Positions 10,781 to 22,633 of a stretch of DNA of 64,000 nucleotides are shown piece by piece. Origin of the DNA: Maratus speciosus (Eukaryota; Arthropoda; Arachnida; Araneae; Salticidae). The stretch's first letter is position 1, and the number at the start of each line of letters is the position of its first letter. A program made the translations under genes and the position numbers. The DNA is taken from positions 280,223,836 through 280,287,835 of the forward strand of contig OZ010792.1 of the NCBI GenBank assembly GCA_963932465.1, given 5' to 3'. Below the pieces are notes generated by a model that ran no database searches, had not been told where the DNA came from, and saw nothing but the letters and a program-made list of their open reading frames with translations.

Positions 10781-13700
10781 ATAGTCCAGTAGAAATAGCT
10801 CAAAAAAAGGCCTTACATTGCAAAAATTCGCGTAACTCTGATTTTCGGGAATTGTTTATAGGTTGACCCTCTAATGAAAAAACCACGTTTTCGACCTTCT
10901 AGACCTTGTGCGTTTTTTACTATATCGAAAAAAAACCAAAATTTTTCGGCCTTTTTTTCGATTTTTCTTGATTAACTCGATTCCAGTGCATTTCACAGAA
11001 AAAATTATAGTTACAATTTTATAGAGGACAAAATTCTCTACAAGATTCACTATTCATGTTTGGGAATTGATCAAATAGGAGGCGAGATACGGAGCCGGGA
11101 AAATGGGGTACAATTTGCAAAAAGTGGGAAAAAAAACAAATGACGTTAGTTTTTCCTTCATAACCCATTTTTATTTCTTATGTGTCCGTTTTAGAGATAA
11201 AAATGTCATAATAAATTTTGTAAAGTATGAAATATCCTACAAGTTTCATTCATTAGAACATTAATTACCTCTAACAGACTTAAAATCAGAACAACACGAT
11301 TCTTGGTTAAAACAGAAAAATACCGCCCGACAAGTGGCAAGTCACTAATTTAAAAACGATCTTTAATTTTTGATACTGAATAAACGAAGCAATTAATTTA
11401 TTATAGTATGTACAATAAAAAGTAATTGGAGAATAGTTGGGAGGGGGGGGGGGTGAAGTTAATCAAAAAACGTATTCGGTAGATATAGGCGCCGCCTAGA
11501 GTGGGCTAAAAATCGGAAGTCGAAAGTAAAATTAAGTGCTAAGAATAATATAAAAAAATACTGCAAAGATAAATAAAACATAATTTAGAAATTTTAAAAG
11601 GGAAAAGGATTATACAGGGCCGAAACTAGAGGGGGGGGGGGGGCATATGCTTCATGCGCCATAATGGAAGGCAAAGAGGGCGTAAAATGAAGATTTGGTT
11701 TGTCGTATTTGTATTAATTTGTCGCACAAGTTTTTGTTAGTTAGTTAAATTTTACATTAACGATAAATCTATCTCACATTCAGAATATTATTCCCAACAT
11801 AAAGAGGACCAACAATTATGCTTATGCATACTAAGACGGAAACCTGTATAAAGCGGAAGTATTTTCGGGATTATTTTAATCTCAACTTTAAATTTTAAAA
11901 TAATGCAAAAGATATTATAAACTTATAAAATTCTGTTTGTAAATTCACTTTGCGCAGGAGGGGGAGAGTGTGTGTGTGTGTGTGTGTGTGGGGGGGGAAT
12001 CCATGTTTGCCCTAGAATGAAAGAAAAAGCTAGTTTCGGCCTAGAAGTATCGAATAAGAATAACTCTTAAAAACTAGTTCGGAAAGCCCAAAATCATGAT
12101 TCTATACTTTAAAAATAATAGCAGAAGAAATATTCACAATTAATCAAGTATAAGAATATTATTACTGCAATTTCCCGCGTATAAGCTACGTCTCAGATAA
12201 CTCTGTTTTCTACCAGAATTTTTTTTAAATTAGTCCAGTTCAGAGACCGGCGGTGAGGAACCTGAGACGAAGGCATCACTACCAGGGCCAAGCAGCAGAA
12301 AAAGGAAACATATATAAAGTGACTATAGTACTTACTATATATTTGTTGATTAGTACCTTGTACATGATATAATTAATTAATTTGTGTTTTCAATATAAAA
12401 AATTAAAGGTATTTTTTAAAATTACTAAATTGCCAGGCAGTATTTTCCTGTTTTTAAACAAAATCTTGTTGCTCTGATTTTCAAAGCCTATTACAAAAAA
12501 TAATTACCTAATAAATGAAACTATGGTCTATTTCATACTCTAAAAAGTTGCTTATGACTGTTTTGATTCTCAAATGCACTAAAGGTGAGTTATAAAGCAA
12601 AAAATACCGTCATTTGTGGATTTTTGTAATTTTTGCAAATTTTATCCTATTTTCCCGACTCTGTATCGCGTCTACTATTTGGTCATTTTACAAACCTAAA
12701 TAGTGCATGTTGTAGAGAAATTTATCCTTTACAAAAAATGTAAAATATTACTATTAATTAAATTGAGTAATTAGTAAGTTAAATGTAAAAACTACAAAAA
12801 TTATTAATTAAAAAAAAATGACGAACACAGTGCTTTATTTTTCTTTCCCGATATAATGTCTCTCTGAGAAAAGGGTCTTTTACAGTAATTTCCTGCGTAT
12901 AAGCCGCGGCTATGTTAAGTCTGTTTCAAACGAGAAATTGTATTCAAAAAATGAAGTCAAATAAAAGCTAGGCAGAAATAAGTTACAATGTATTAAAACA
13001 AAAATTGTGGTAGAAAAATGAGTTATCTCAGCCGTGGCTTATACGCGGGAAATTTTGGTAATAATATTAATATGCTTGATTAATTGTCAATATTTCTTCC
13101 GCTATTACTTTTAATGTATAGAATCATGCATTTTGTGCTTTCCGAACTCATTTTTAACAGTTATTCTTATTCGATACTTCTAGGCCGAAACTAGCTTTTT
13201 CTTATTTCATTCTAGGGCAAACATGGATTCCCCGCCACCTCCCCTCCCACACACACACGAAATCTCCCCCTCCTGCGCAAACTGAATTTACATATAGAAT
13301 TTTATAAGTTTATAATATCTATTGCTTTATTTTAAAATTTAAAGTTGAATTCAAAAACTCCGGAAAAAAATTCAGCTTTATACAGGTTTCCGTCTTAATA
13401 TGTATAAACATAATTGTTAGCCCTCTTTATGTTGCGAATAATAATCTGAATGTGAGATAGATTTACCATTAATGTAAACTTTGACTAACTAACAAAAACT
13501 TGCGTGACAAATTAATACAAATACGACAAACCAAATTTTCATTTTGCGCCCTCTTTGCCTTCCATTATGGCGCATGAAGCATGTGCCCCCCCCTCTAGTT
13601 TCGGCCCTGTATAATCCTTTTCCCTTTTAAAATTTCTAAATTATGTTTTATTTATCTTTGCAGTATTTTTTTATATTATTCTTAGTCCTTAATTTTACTT

Positions 13701-14355
13701 TCCACTTCCGATTCTTAGCCCACTCTAGGCGGCACCTATATCTACCGAATACGTTTTTTGATTAACTTCACGCACCCCCCCCCCCCTCCCAACTATTCTC
13801 CAATCACTTTTTATTGTACATACTATAATAAATTAATTTTTTCGTTTATTCAGTATCAAAAATTAAAGATCGTTTTTAAATTAGTGACTTGCCACTTGTC
13901 GGGCGGTATTTTTCTGTTTTAACCGCAAATCGTGTTGTTCTTATTTTAAGTCTGTTAGAGGTAATTAATGTTCTAATGAATGAAACTTGTAAGATATTTC
14001 ATACTTTACAAAGTTTATTGTGACACTTTTATCTCTAAAATGGAAAAATAAAAAATAAAAATGGGTTATGAAGGAAAAACAATTCCCAAACATGAATAGT
14101 GAATCTTGTAGAGAATTTTGTCCTCTATAAAATTGTAACTATAATTTTTTCTGTGAAATGCACTGGAATCGAGTTAATCAAGAAAAATCGAAAACAGTGC
14201 CGAAAAAGTTTGGTTTTTTTGATATAGTAAAAAACGCACAAGGTCTAGAAGGTCGAAAACTTGGTTTTTTCATAAGAGGGTCAACCTATACACAATACCC
14301 GAAAATCAGAATTACCCGAATTTTTGCAAGCAAAATGCTATTTCTACTGGACTAT
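10781..14355. repeat. Large imperfect foldback (arms ~1.4 kb)
   Basis: The left arm (10781 to about 12225) and right arm (about 12990 to 14355) are inverted copies. The outer tips are ATAGTCCAGTAGAAATAGC and GCTATTTCTACTGGACTAT. Further matches include CACTATTCATGTTTGGGAATTG against CAATTCCCAAACATGAATAGTG, and GGGCATATGCTTCATGCGCC against GGCGCATGAAGCATGTGCCC. The right arm lacks ~65 bp that the left arm keeps near 11068-11130. In the loop, about 12400-12790 is a third, more diverged copy of the outer part of the right arm (13860-14170). The small frame at 14158-14463 is not protein-like. It could be a non-autonomous foldback transposon or two insertions in opposite orientation; the family is not recognised. 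Confidence 0.85.
12881..13061. mobile_element. Small TIR MITE in the foldback loop
   Basis: The left end is CAGTAATTTCCTGCGTATAA. The right end inverted is CCAAAATTTCCCGCGTATAA, followed by GCC-CGGCT in both arms, with TA outside each end. It is about 180 bp and non-coding. The right half only is repeated, inverted, in the left foldback arm at about 12163-12240, so the MITE was there before the arm duplicated, or was cut by it. Confidence 0.65.
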
Positions 14356-14869
14356 CATAAAGATATTCAATTTTGTGCTGCAGATGCAGCTTTGCTAAAA
14401 TATAAGAGTGAAGGTATACATAAGAGTAGCGCCATGTGCACTAATGACACCTGGTGCAGGTAAAATCCGTCGTGGGTGCAAAGTCCTCCACGTTTACTGT
14501 GAATTATACCTTTGGACATGCCTAGTGAGGTGAAGGTTTTGTCACCTGATCAAGGTTCTAAAAAGAGACAAACTCGAGTAGGGAGAGCCGCCCTTCGGAT
14601 ACTCAGCATAATGTATAGGTGTGCGATGCAGGGTGAAATTAAACAAGTAAATCCACTTTACGTAACCGGCCAACATATAACCAAAGCAAAGTTAAACAGA
14701 GCTGCCATTAAGAGGGCATAAGTGTTTCTCCAGCAGGCCACCGTCACAAGGCGATCACGCGATTTCTCGCCGTTTTCAGGCGTTCAAGCCCGTAAAACTG
14801 GGTTATAGCCCAATAGATAGGAGCCTGGTCAGGGGTGAGAAAGAAAGAAGCAGTGAGAAGTGCCAGACC
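14356..14869. other. Unassigned interval between foldback and SINE
   Basis: Slightly more GC-rich than its surroundings. A 69-codon frame at 14512-14721 (plus strand) has a mixed, basic composition but matches nothing I recognise. It may be the upstream part of a composite retroposon, since it runs directly into the tRNA-like head. Confidence 0.35.
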
Positions 14870-15015
14870 GGGTATCGTCGAGTAGCTCAGTTGGTAGAGC
14901 ATTGGTGCACATGCCGGTAACCCGGTTTCGAGTCCCGGCTTGGACACCTCTTCCACTTTGTTGGTTTTATGTTTAGTTAGCAATGCAAAAAATCATGAAT
15001 TAAAATTCAATATTT
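14870..15015 (+). repeat. tRNA-derived SINE-like copy (plus strand)
   Basis: The head reads like a tRNA: A box TAGCTCAGTTGGTAGAGCA and B-box-like GGTTTCGAGTCCC, spaced as in a tRNA gene. The acceptor arms pair poorly and the anticodon loop is one base short, so it is not a normal tRNA gene. A and B boxes could act as an internal RNA polymerase III promoter. The downstream tail is shared with the inverted copy at 10.14-10.27 kb, which supports a SINE-type family. Confidence 0.65.
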
Positions 15016-15618
15016 CATAGCTAAGAAATCATTTTCGATATATATTAGCATGTTATATAATTCATGATATATTCCTTAAATTAAAGAGTAATAGTTTTGA
15101 AACACTCATACATGATTTTGACATTTTCCTGAGAAATATTTCCTTTCTATAGAAAATAATAATTTTTATAGGATGTATTTTATCCTTCAAATTTTTTTTT
15201 TCCATATTGTTTGATTCGTAAGCATTTGTGCAATAATATAAAAACAGAAATAAATTAGTCTAGACACTGAAGATTGAAAATGCTCAATTTATGATGACTA
15301 TGAGACATTAGAGGAATAAATGAAAATTTTGTTTATACTAGTTGTATGAATAAACTGGAATTTTCAAATTTTCTAATATTACTACGGTAATAGATATTAG
15401 TTTCTAATTGTTTTACTGTCTAGACTATAATTTAATATAAATGTCTTGATAACTTTTTTTTTTAGAACTTCTATTACCAGAGAATGATGGGACAATAAGT
15501 GGTAGGGCTAGGGGTAATAGGATATGCGCAGAAAAGCCCCCTATCTATCATATATATTATTTCTGTTGTCAACATCCTTTTTTCTAAAGTAGTATGTAGC
15601 GTACATTGATGGATGAGG
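15016..15618. other. Unassigned AT-rich interval
   Basis: Nothing recognisable. The sequence is A/T-rich with no repeat structure that I can trace. Confidence 0.5.
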
Positions 15619-17083
15619 CAGAGATCTGTACGGGCCGGCCCTAGCCCGAAGCCGAACCCGGCCCTCATCATTCACGGCACTTGGGCCGGACCTGGTCTCC
15701 ACTCTTTTCGGGCCGGACCGAGCCCGGATACTTTTTTCTGAAGACACGGGCCGGGCTTAGTGACTACTCTTTACGGGACGGCCGGTTTCGGGCCTTACCT
15801 TTTCCCTGAAGGATGGGGCCGGGCCTAACTTATTTTTTCTCTACAGAGCCGGGACTGGTTTCATTCCTAGTCTTCAAAACCCAAAATTTTCAGTCCTAGT
15901 TTTGAACCAGCCCGTATGAAAATCATTGTCTCGGCGAGGCCTGGTTCATTCAAAGGTAAAATCAGGCCTGACCCAAAAATTTTTGGAAAAAAATTGTACA
16001 TTTTTAAATCGCCATTATTCTACAATTAAACATTAAAATTTATTCTTTTTCACGATTAGTACATTTCTACGCTTATTAAAATACAGGTAAATTAAAATAT
16101 GGTAAAATGTGTGAAAAAGAACCTGCCCATAACGGAATCCTGTTCTAAACTGAAAAACGTGTTGATCCATGCAAAATTAATATACTAATACTTAAGAAAA
16201 GAATATGTAATACACTTGCTAAGAAGGGAACTTGTCTATAACGCATTTTTTTTTTCTATGCAATCCCGTCTTAGAACATTTTACTGTTTAGCATTTTTCA
16301 GATTTTAACACTTCAATACATGTAATATGGATGAACAATATTAATGATAACTGAAACATTTACATACAAGAAATAGCAATTCATTAAAAAAATAAATATC
16401 GCCTAAATAAATAGTGCCTGCGGCACTTTTTAAAAATGAAGATTATAAACATGAAAAAGTTAAGATAAATATTTTTGGTCAGAACTCTTCATACCTGACA
16501 AATTTTTAGCCAAATCGACGTATATGGCGCCAATCAAAATAAACACAAACAATGAATTTGTTTTTATTAGGATTTTCGTTTGTGACAGAAGATATTTTTT
16601 AATCCGATGGTTTATTTACTTTTTATTTAGTTACCTAACGCAAAGATAATGTTTCCTTCGATTTTTAGTAGACCAGAATTAGCTTGAGGTTTGCAAATTA
16701 TTTATTCTTATATTTGCGCACGAGTCATAATCGTTCTTCATATGAAAATAACTTTACTGGTTATTATATCTATTTGCCATGTACTCTGGTCATGATGAGA
16801 ACACTGCAGTAGATTTACGAGATCACTTTGCTTCGTAAGTAAATATAATTACTTTGTTATTCCAATTGAAAGCAATCAGTCAGTGTTTCTTCTTTTAATA
16901 TAAAAGCATCTTACCTTTAAGATAACGGCGTCAATTTTGTAATTTACGTTCATTTTCTGGTTCACGTCAATCACGGAAGACTTATGAGAAAGGAATCGAT
17001 TATAGTTAAAGATGTATCGGTAAAGATTGGTATCGGGCTCGGGCGGGCCCGGGCTCCAAAAAACGAGCCCGAACTCATCTCTA
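15619..17083. mobile_element. hAT-like element with GGGCC-rich termini (1)
   Basis: The left end is CAGAGATCTGTACGGGCC and the right end inverted is TAGAGATGAGTTCGGGC, similar in kind to hAT termini. Each end carries a GC-rich zone of alternating GGGCC and CCCGG words (15630-15970 and 17030-17075) in otherwise AT-rich sequence. There is no transposase. No convincing 8-bp duplication is seen, so the borders are approximate. Confidence 0.45.
16090..16310. repeat. 'AACGGAA' MITE-like repeat, copy 1
   Basis: Contains AACCTGCCCATAACGGAATC, CTGTTCTAAACTG and ACTTGTCTATAACGC in the order seen in the copies at 33.15-33.36 and 36.97-37.14 kb. Probably a non-autonomous pogo-like element; the family is an inference. 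Confidence 0.45.
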
Positions 17084-17095
17084 AGGGGTACACCC

Positions 17096-18366
17096 TAGAG
17101 GTCTGCACGGGCCTGAATTTCCGGGCCCGGCCCGTACAAAAATCAGTGAAAACAGGCCCGGGCCGGCCCGACTCAATTTCTACAAAAAAAATCCGTTTAT
17201 TCTCGACATACAATTAAGATTCTTTTAATGAATATTACATACATATTTATGGGAACATTTTACAGTATATTTTAGATTGTTATGTGTTCGCAAAACAGAA
17301 AACACACAATAATAAACATTAACGATTACACAGTGTTTTAGCCATCGTCTCTACAGACATTCCAAAATTCCAATAAGGATTCATTAAAAGGTTAATGTAG
17401 TTCAGAATAAAGGATTAAAAACATACCTTTTGAAGCTGTATAATAAAAAGTAGATTTGTGAAAATATTTCTCTATTTAAGGCTTTTCTCAAATTCAAAGG
17501 AGTTACATTTCGACTCATTTATGGATTCATTTCTTTTCGGAAACGCGTAAGAATGGCAGGTATTCTTATTCAGAAACTATGTAAATGCTGTCTTTTTCAG
17601 AGATAAAAGCATCTTTCTCTGAAAATACTGCGAAAGTTAGCGTTTGGATCGAATTTCGATTCGAAGCGATTCGAAGCGATCGCACAGGAAAGGAGAAAAA
17701 CGTACAGTCACGTGACAAGAATCTCTGTAAGTAATTTATCAAATATGGAGAAAGTTATTCGTTTCCAAATGCCTTCAATAGTCAGGCCTGTCAAATTTAT
17801 GCCTTTATAGTTAAAAATGAGTCAGAAAATGTGTCTGAAAGTTTCGCATTGTTGAGCAGTGAGTATGAGAACCGCCTTAAGGTATATTTCCAAAGATACT
17901 GTTAACAGAAGTTCATTAGCACTATTAATACTTTTACAAACATAATGCCTGTCCTACACATCCTGAGATCGATTAAGACCAGTTCTGTTCCGGCACGAGT
18001 CTGTTGAAAAAAATTAAACCCGGAATCAGACATCTTGTAGCTGTACGATGCCGATCTCTACGATGGACATGTTACCTATCTGTATTGATGTTGTTAAACT
18101 CGCATCGGCTCGTGACGCACATTCATACTTCTCGAGAAAATCATATTCATTGAAAATGGCTCGTATTTTATCCGCTTCGCTTGAATTCTTATATCAGGCC
18201 GATAGGCCCGATTAATCTTTCTATCGGCCCGGAACGGCCCGTTTATTTTGTCTGTCGGCCCGGACCGGCCCGTTAGAAAATTCGCCTTCATTCCGCCGAC
18301 CCAGCCCGGCCCGCGGGCGTGGCCGGGTACGGGCCTCGGGCCAAGCTCGGGCCCGTGTACACCCTA
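17096..18366. mobile_element. hAT-like element with GGGCC-rich termini (2)
   Basis: The left end TAGAGGTCTGCACGGGCC and the inverted right end TAGGGTGTACACGGGCC form an imperfect TIR, again with GGCCCG-rich subterminal zones (17105-17165, 18190-18360). GTACACCC lies on both outer sides (17088-17095 and 18369-18376), a possible 8-bp duplication. However, that word recurs locally, so it is weak support. No transposase remains. Confidence 0.5.
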
Positions 18367-18477
18367 CAGTACACCCCTCTAGTACACCCTACAGTTTATA
18401 AACTATAGCCTTTTTTTCAGAAACAGAGGGTATACGGTGTTCCTTAAAAAAATCCAGAAGGTATACGGCATATACCA

Positions 18478-18931
18478 CACTGAGAAAAAAAATATACTGC
18501 CTTCACCTAGAATGAATAGGTAGTCATTTTCTGAATCCCTTAACTAGAAATATAGATTTCCGAGCTATGCGAATAGAGTAAATAACTAAGCTGAATAGAC
18601 GAAATGATCTAGAATTTCTAATCTCTTGTTTTCTAGGTGACGAAACGATAATGCATCCTTTCAGTAGCAAGAAATTATCGCTTGATTTCTGGAATGGTTT
18701 CATAAACTAGAATTATAGTTACTAAAACTAACCTCTTGTGTTCGCATCTATTTGCAGATATTTTTAAATAGATTTGACAACGAGAATATAGGAAAACGCT
18801 CTTGAATTCTAGTAGGAGACTCTAGAACTCTCCAGCAAAGAGAACTAGAATTTATAAGGATGGCATGGAACTATTTTTTCTAGAGCCACAGTTTAGGTTC
18901 TAGATGCCAGAACCATATTTTTTTCTCAGTG
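18478..18931. mobile_element. TIR MITE with CACTGAGAAAAAAA ends
   Basis: The left end is CACTGAGAAAAAAAATAT and the right end is ATATTTTTTTCTCAGTG, giving a 454-bp non-coding element with ~17-bp inverted termini. The interior contains repeated CTAGAA words. No clear target duplication is seen. A TATACG word occurs on both flanks in inverted orientation, so the true border may be slightly further out. Confidence 0.65.
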
Positions 18932-18962
18932 CATCGTATACCCTCCACTATATCCCTGTAAC

Positions 18963-19153
18963 CAGGATTGCCAGTTTGGTCTCCATTTTTATTCTGAAAA
19001 TCCGAATTCGTGCCGGAAATTAAAAATACCACTTTTTGCTTTATTTAATGATAGAAATTTTTGTGATTACATAAAGTAAAGATTCTTCTTCCAAAATTTC
19101 TGGTATGAATTTGAAATTTCGAAATGAAAATGGAGAACAAACTGGCAATCCTG
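18963..19153. mobile_element. 191-bp hAT-like MITE
   Basis: CAGGATTGCCAGTTTG at the left is matched by CAAACTGGCAATCCTG at the right, and the identity continues inward (CTCCATTTT/AAAATGGAG). The CAG...CTG ends fit hAT, but the flanking 8-mers (CCTGTAAC, TCATTAAC) agree only in part. Confidence 0.7.
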
Positions 19154-20359
19154 TCATTAACAGTTTCTAATTTTTATTCATCATATGCCTGCCATCCTGC
19201 GAAAATTAAAATAGAATACTTTAAGAGAAATTTTGGATTTTTATATATTAAATTATTTCATACTATTTTTCTAGTATAGCTCATCATATTTTAGAATTTT
19301 TATGCAACAAAAAATAAGAAAGACAAATGTATCAAGCACTTAAAAAATTAAAAAGTCTCACAATTGGCTCCGATATGTTGACTTGGAAAACTTTTTTCAT
19401 CGCCCAAGGGAGGGGCGATCGCCCCTTCGCTCTCCCTTGGATCTGCCACTAATCGATATAATGCATTGGAATAATAAATGAGAAGGAAAACAGAAAACCA
19501 GAGAAATATAGAAAATTTGTACTCACATACCAGAAAACCATTTGGAGGCATAGTAAATGTGCAAGAATTTTAAGATTCTTGATCAGAGGGTAGTGATCTA
19601 ATCTCTGAACATCTCATAAATATTGAAAAAGAAGAGCTCCGTACCCCCCCCCCCCCCCTCCAAATAACAGATAACCAATTGGAATTAATATAACACTTTA
19701 ATATAAACAGATGGTGCAGTAAGCAAACATATTGTCTATATGATAAAGATCGTGTGTAGATGATAGGCAATTAATTTCAGTTGCAAAAGATTTATTTTAT
19801 CTATAATTGTGGAAGAAATTTTTAAAATAAGAATTAAATTTCATTTAAGCAATAAATCAATATATTATTATGGGAATATATTAATGTTTATATGATTGAA
19901 TAATGACAGTTGCAAAATATTTATTTTATCTCTAATTTTATAAGTGCTTAACAGTTTAAAGTCTTTGAGGGCTCCGGGTTGACAGAATCTTTATCAGAAG
20001 CTTTTGAGATGTAATCAAATGAACAATAAATTTACCTTTAGGCCATAAATCAATAGATTATTATGATTACAACACAAGTAAACTAGTTGGATGTGCCAAT
20101 CCCAAAACTTTCTTCTATCTTATACATCTTAATATTTCAAAACCTAGTTACACATGTTAATACTTCAATATTATTAGTTCAATACTATACCAACTTTGAT
20201 TTTCATCTTAAATTTCTGGTCAAGTCAATTAAACGGACTAAAAACGAGTTAATCTATATCATGATATTTGTTAAAATTATTAATTTTTCCTTATTCTGTC
20301 GTTATCAGCTGTTTGCGAATAGCCGGCATAGCAGGAAGCGAGTTCCCGCCGCTGCATGA
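19154..20359. other. Unassigned AT-rich interval with one TE-like end
   Basis: No gene is seen. At 19395-19452 a GC-rich palindromic block (GGGAGGGGCGATCGCCCC, then CTTGGATCTGCCACTAA) looks like a single transposon terminus, but its partner was not found. A C14 run lies near 19645-19659. Confidence 0.45.
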
Positions 20360-21605
20360 GCCGCCGATGCACAATAGAACTACGAAAAATCAAGAAAAGT
20401 ATACAAAAATCGCTAGCACAGAGCCCCTTTACCGCGCAATATTTCCAAATTCAAGGAGAACCCGTTGGCCAAAGCCAAAAATAAGCACAAACATTTTGGT
20501 TCAATTGTATGCATAATTTTATACGCTGTTCGATGGTACAATAATGAAAATGGCACAGAGATCGGAATTATAGCGCCCCCTTCTTTCGGAATTTTTTCAA
20601 GTTCAGGGAGGACTTGTTTGCCATAGCCAGAAACATGCACAAAAAATTTGGTTCAATTATATGGATAACTTCATACACTTTTCGATGGTACAATAATGAA
20701 AATGGTACAGACATCGCAATTATAGTGCCCCCTTCCGGCAGAATTTTTCCAAATTCAGGGAGGACCTTCGTGACATGACCAAAAATAAACACATAAAATT
20801 TGGTTCAATTCTATGCATAACTTCATACACTTTTCGGCGGTACAATATTCAAAATGGCACAAAAATTGTACAAAAATCACTATTACAGCGCCCTCTACGA
20901 GCGATTTTTTTACAAATTAAGGGAGGACCTCCTTGCCATAGCCAAGAACTTAAAATTTTTTTTTGGTTCAATTCTATGCATAACTTCATACACTTTTCGA
21001 TGGTGCAATATTCAAAATCGCTATTACAGCGCCCCCTAACGGCGAATTTTTTGCAAATTCATGGAGGACCTGCTTGCCATATCCAAAAACTTAAAATAAA
21101 AATTTGGTTTAATTCTATGCATAACTTCATACACTTTTGGACGGTACAATATTCAAAATCGCACAAAAATCGCTATTACAGCGCCCCCTACCGGCGAATT
21201 TTTTCCAAATTCAGGGAGGACCTGCTTGCCATAGCCAAAAACTTAAAATAAAAATTTGGTTCAATTCTATGCATAACTTCATACACTTTTGGACGGTACA
21301 ATATTCAAAATCGCACAAAAAACGCATTTACAGCGCCCCCTACCGGCGAATTTTTTCAAAATTCAGGGAGGACCTGCTTGTCATATCCAAAAACTTAAAC
21401 TAAAAATTTGGTTCAATTCTATGCATAACTCCATACACTTTTGGATGGTACAATATTCAAAATCGCACAAAAATTGTTATATCAGCGCCCCCTACCGGCG
21501 AATTTTTTCCAAATTCCGGGAGGACCTGCTTGCCATAGCCAAAAACTTATAATAAAATTTTGGTTTAATTCTATACATAACTTCATACACTTTTTGATGG
21601 TACAA
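20360..21605. repeat. Tandem array 2, ~152-bp unit, about eight copies
   Basis: The landmark TTTGGTTCAATTCTATGCAT recurs about every 152 bp (near 20498, 20650, 20803, 20964, 21105, 21258, 21410 and 21562). Each unit also contains CACTTTTCGATGGTACAATA, CAGCGCCCCCTACCGGCG and GGGAGGACCTGCTTGCCATA. Later copies are more uniform than the first two. The overlapping short reading frames shared between units are an artefact of the periodicity, not a gene family. Confidence 0.92.
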
Positions 21606-21800
21606 TGGCGACAGACAGACGGACAGACGGACAGACGGACGGACGGACGGACAGACGGGCACACAGACAGACAGACATTTTCTATAAACATGTTTTTTGG
21701 AATCTCTGACCACTAAAACATGCAAATCCGTCGAAAACCGGAAGTCGAAAAAATTTCGATTACAATACTTTCTTCTATTGAAGATAGAAGAAAGTAAAAA
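21606..21800. repeat. GACAGACGGA tract and hairpin tail closing array 2
   Basis: A (GACAGACGGACG)-type microsatellite (about 21609-21675) is followed by a unique ~90-bp tail and a perfect 13-bp stem-loop: TACTTTCTTCTAT (21766-21778) with ATAGAAGAAAGTA (21784-21796), then AAAAGTT. The last ~60 bp (AACATG, GTCGAAA, CCGGA, TACTTTCTTCT) are shared with the tail of array 3 at 40.0 kb. Confidence 0.85.
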
Positions 21801-22626
21801 GTTAAATGATGTAATAAATAATTTACGAAGTATAAGTGCTGATGATCTAATGAAATTGTAAACAACCCTTACACAAATGAGGAAAATAACTTTTATGCTT
21901 GTTATTTATGGATAAAAGTAAAAGTGTTTATAGACTGATATGTCAAATATATATACACAGGGTGTTTCAGAGCAGCGGTTACAAAGTTTCAGGAGATATA
22001 ATACACCTAGGTCAGGGTTGGCGAACCTATGGCACGCGTGCCGAAACTGGCACGCGGGAAGATATATTTGGCAAGCCATTGATTGAAGTTCTAAATCAAA
22101 ATTCAGTCAAATTCCCAAAATTCTGTACCTCTTTAATCTTTTTTTACTAATACACGGAGCTTAGTAGAAAATAGCCATTGTTTTCTATAATAGGTACTTG
22201 TGTACTTGTTATATCACTGTAGAAATATTTTACCCTTTCCAACTCTCCATTTCCTCGATCTCTTTATCATTGCACCTATGATTCGCATAGAAATCTAGCA
22301 AATCAAATTATTCTTTGCTGTAATATTTCTGCATAATTTAACGCGTTTTGACCAGCACGTGGGGCTTTATATAACTTTTGCTAAAATTTGTTAATTGATC
22401 TTTATTTTTTTAAACGATAAAAGTATTAATAAAACTAATATAACATGACTTTTTTAATAAGTTATGAAAAAAAATAACAATTTTATTGCTAAAACATTTG
22501 TAAAATGAAATGAAAACTATAATTATATTTTTTCTATAACTGTTTCTATGATTAATTAATTTTTTCATGCGAAAAATGTTTTGGTTCGAGTTTTCTATAT
22601 TAAATATTGTTTAATTTAATACGTAT

Positions 22627-22633
22627 CACAGTG
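22627..22633 (+). promoter_or_regulatory. Transib left terminal heptamer CACAGTG
   Basis: Identical to the consensus heptamer of vertebrate V(D)J recombination signal sequences. In Transib-type elements this motif forms the cleavage border, and the adjoining 5 bp (CGTAT) are the duplicated target. Confidence 0.88.

Noticed and set aside
14880..14955. Possible functional tRNA gene (good A and B boxes).
   Set aside because: Acceptor and anticodon arms do not fold properly, and the downstream sequence is shared with another copy, so it is a SINE-like relic.
15541..18291. Arg/Pro/Gly-rich reading frames in the GC-rich blocks.
   Set aside because: They arise from repeated GGGCC/CCCGG words at transposon ends and occur on both strands.
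19395..19452. Complete transposon suggested by a GGATCTGCCACT-type terminus.
   Set aside because: Only one end could be found, with no matching inverted end or target duplication.
20360..21605. Regularly spaced repeats considered as a CRISPR-like array.
   Set aside because: Units are contiguous ~152-bp satellites without short repeats and unique spacers, and the genome is eukaryotic.
20413..21725. Series of overlapping, similar reading frames (for example 20775-21251, 21137-21403, 21289-21552) that look like a small protein family.
   Set aside because: They are produced by the ~152-bp satellite, recur in step with it, and have no conserved start, stop or domain.
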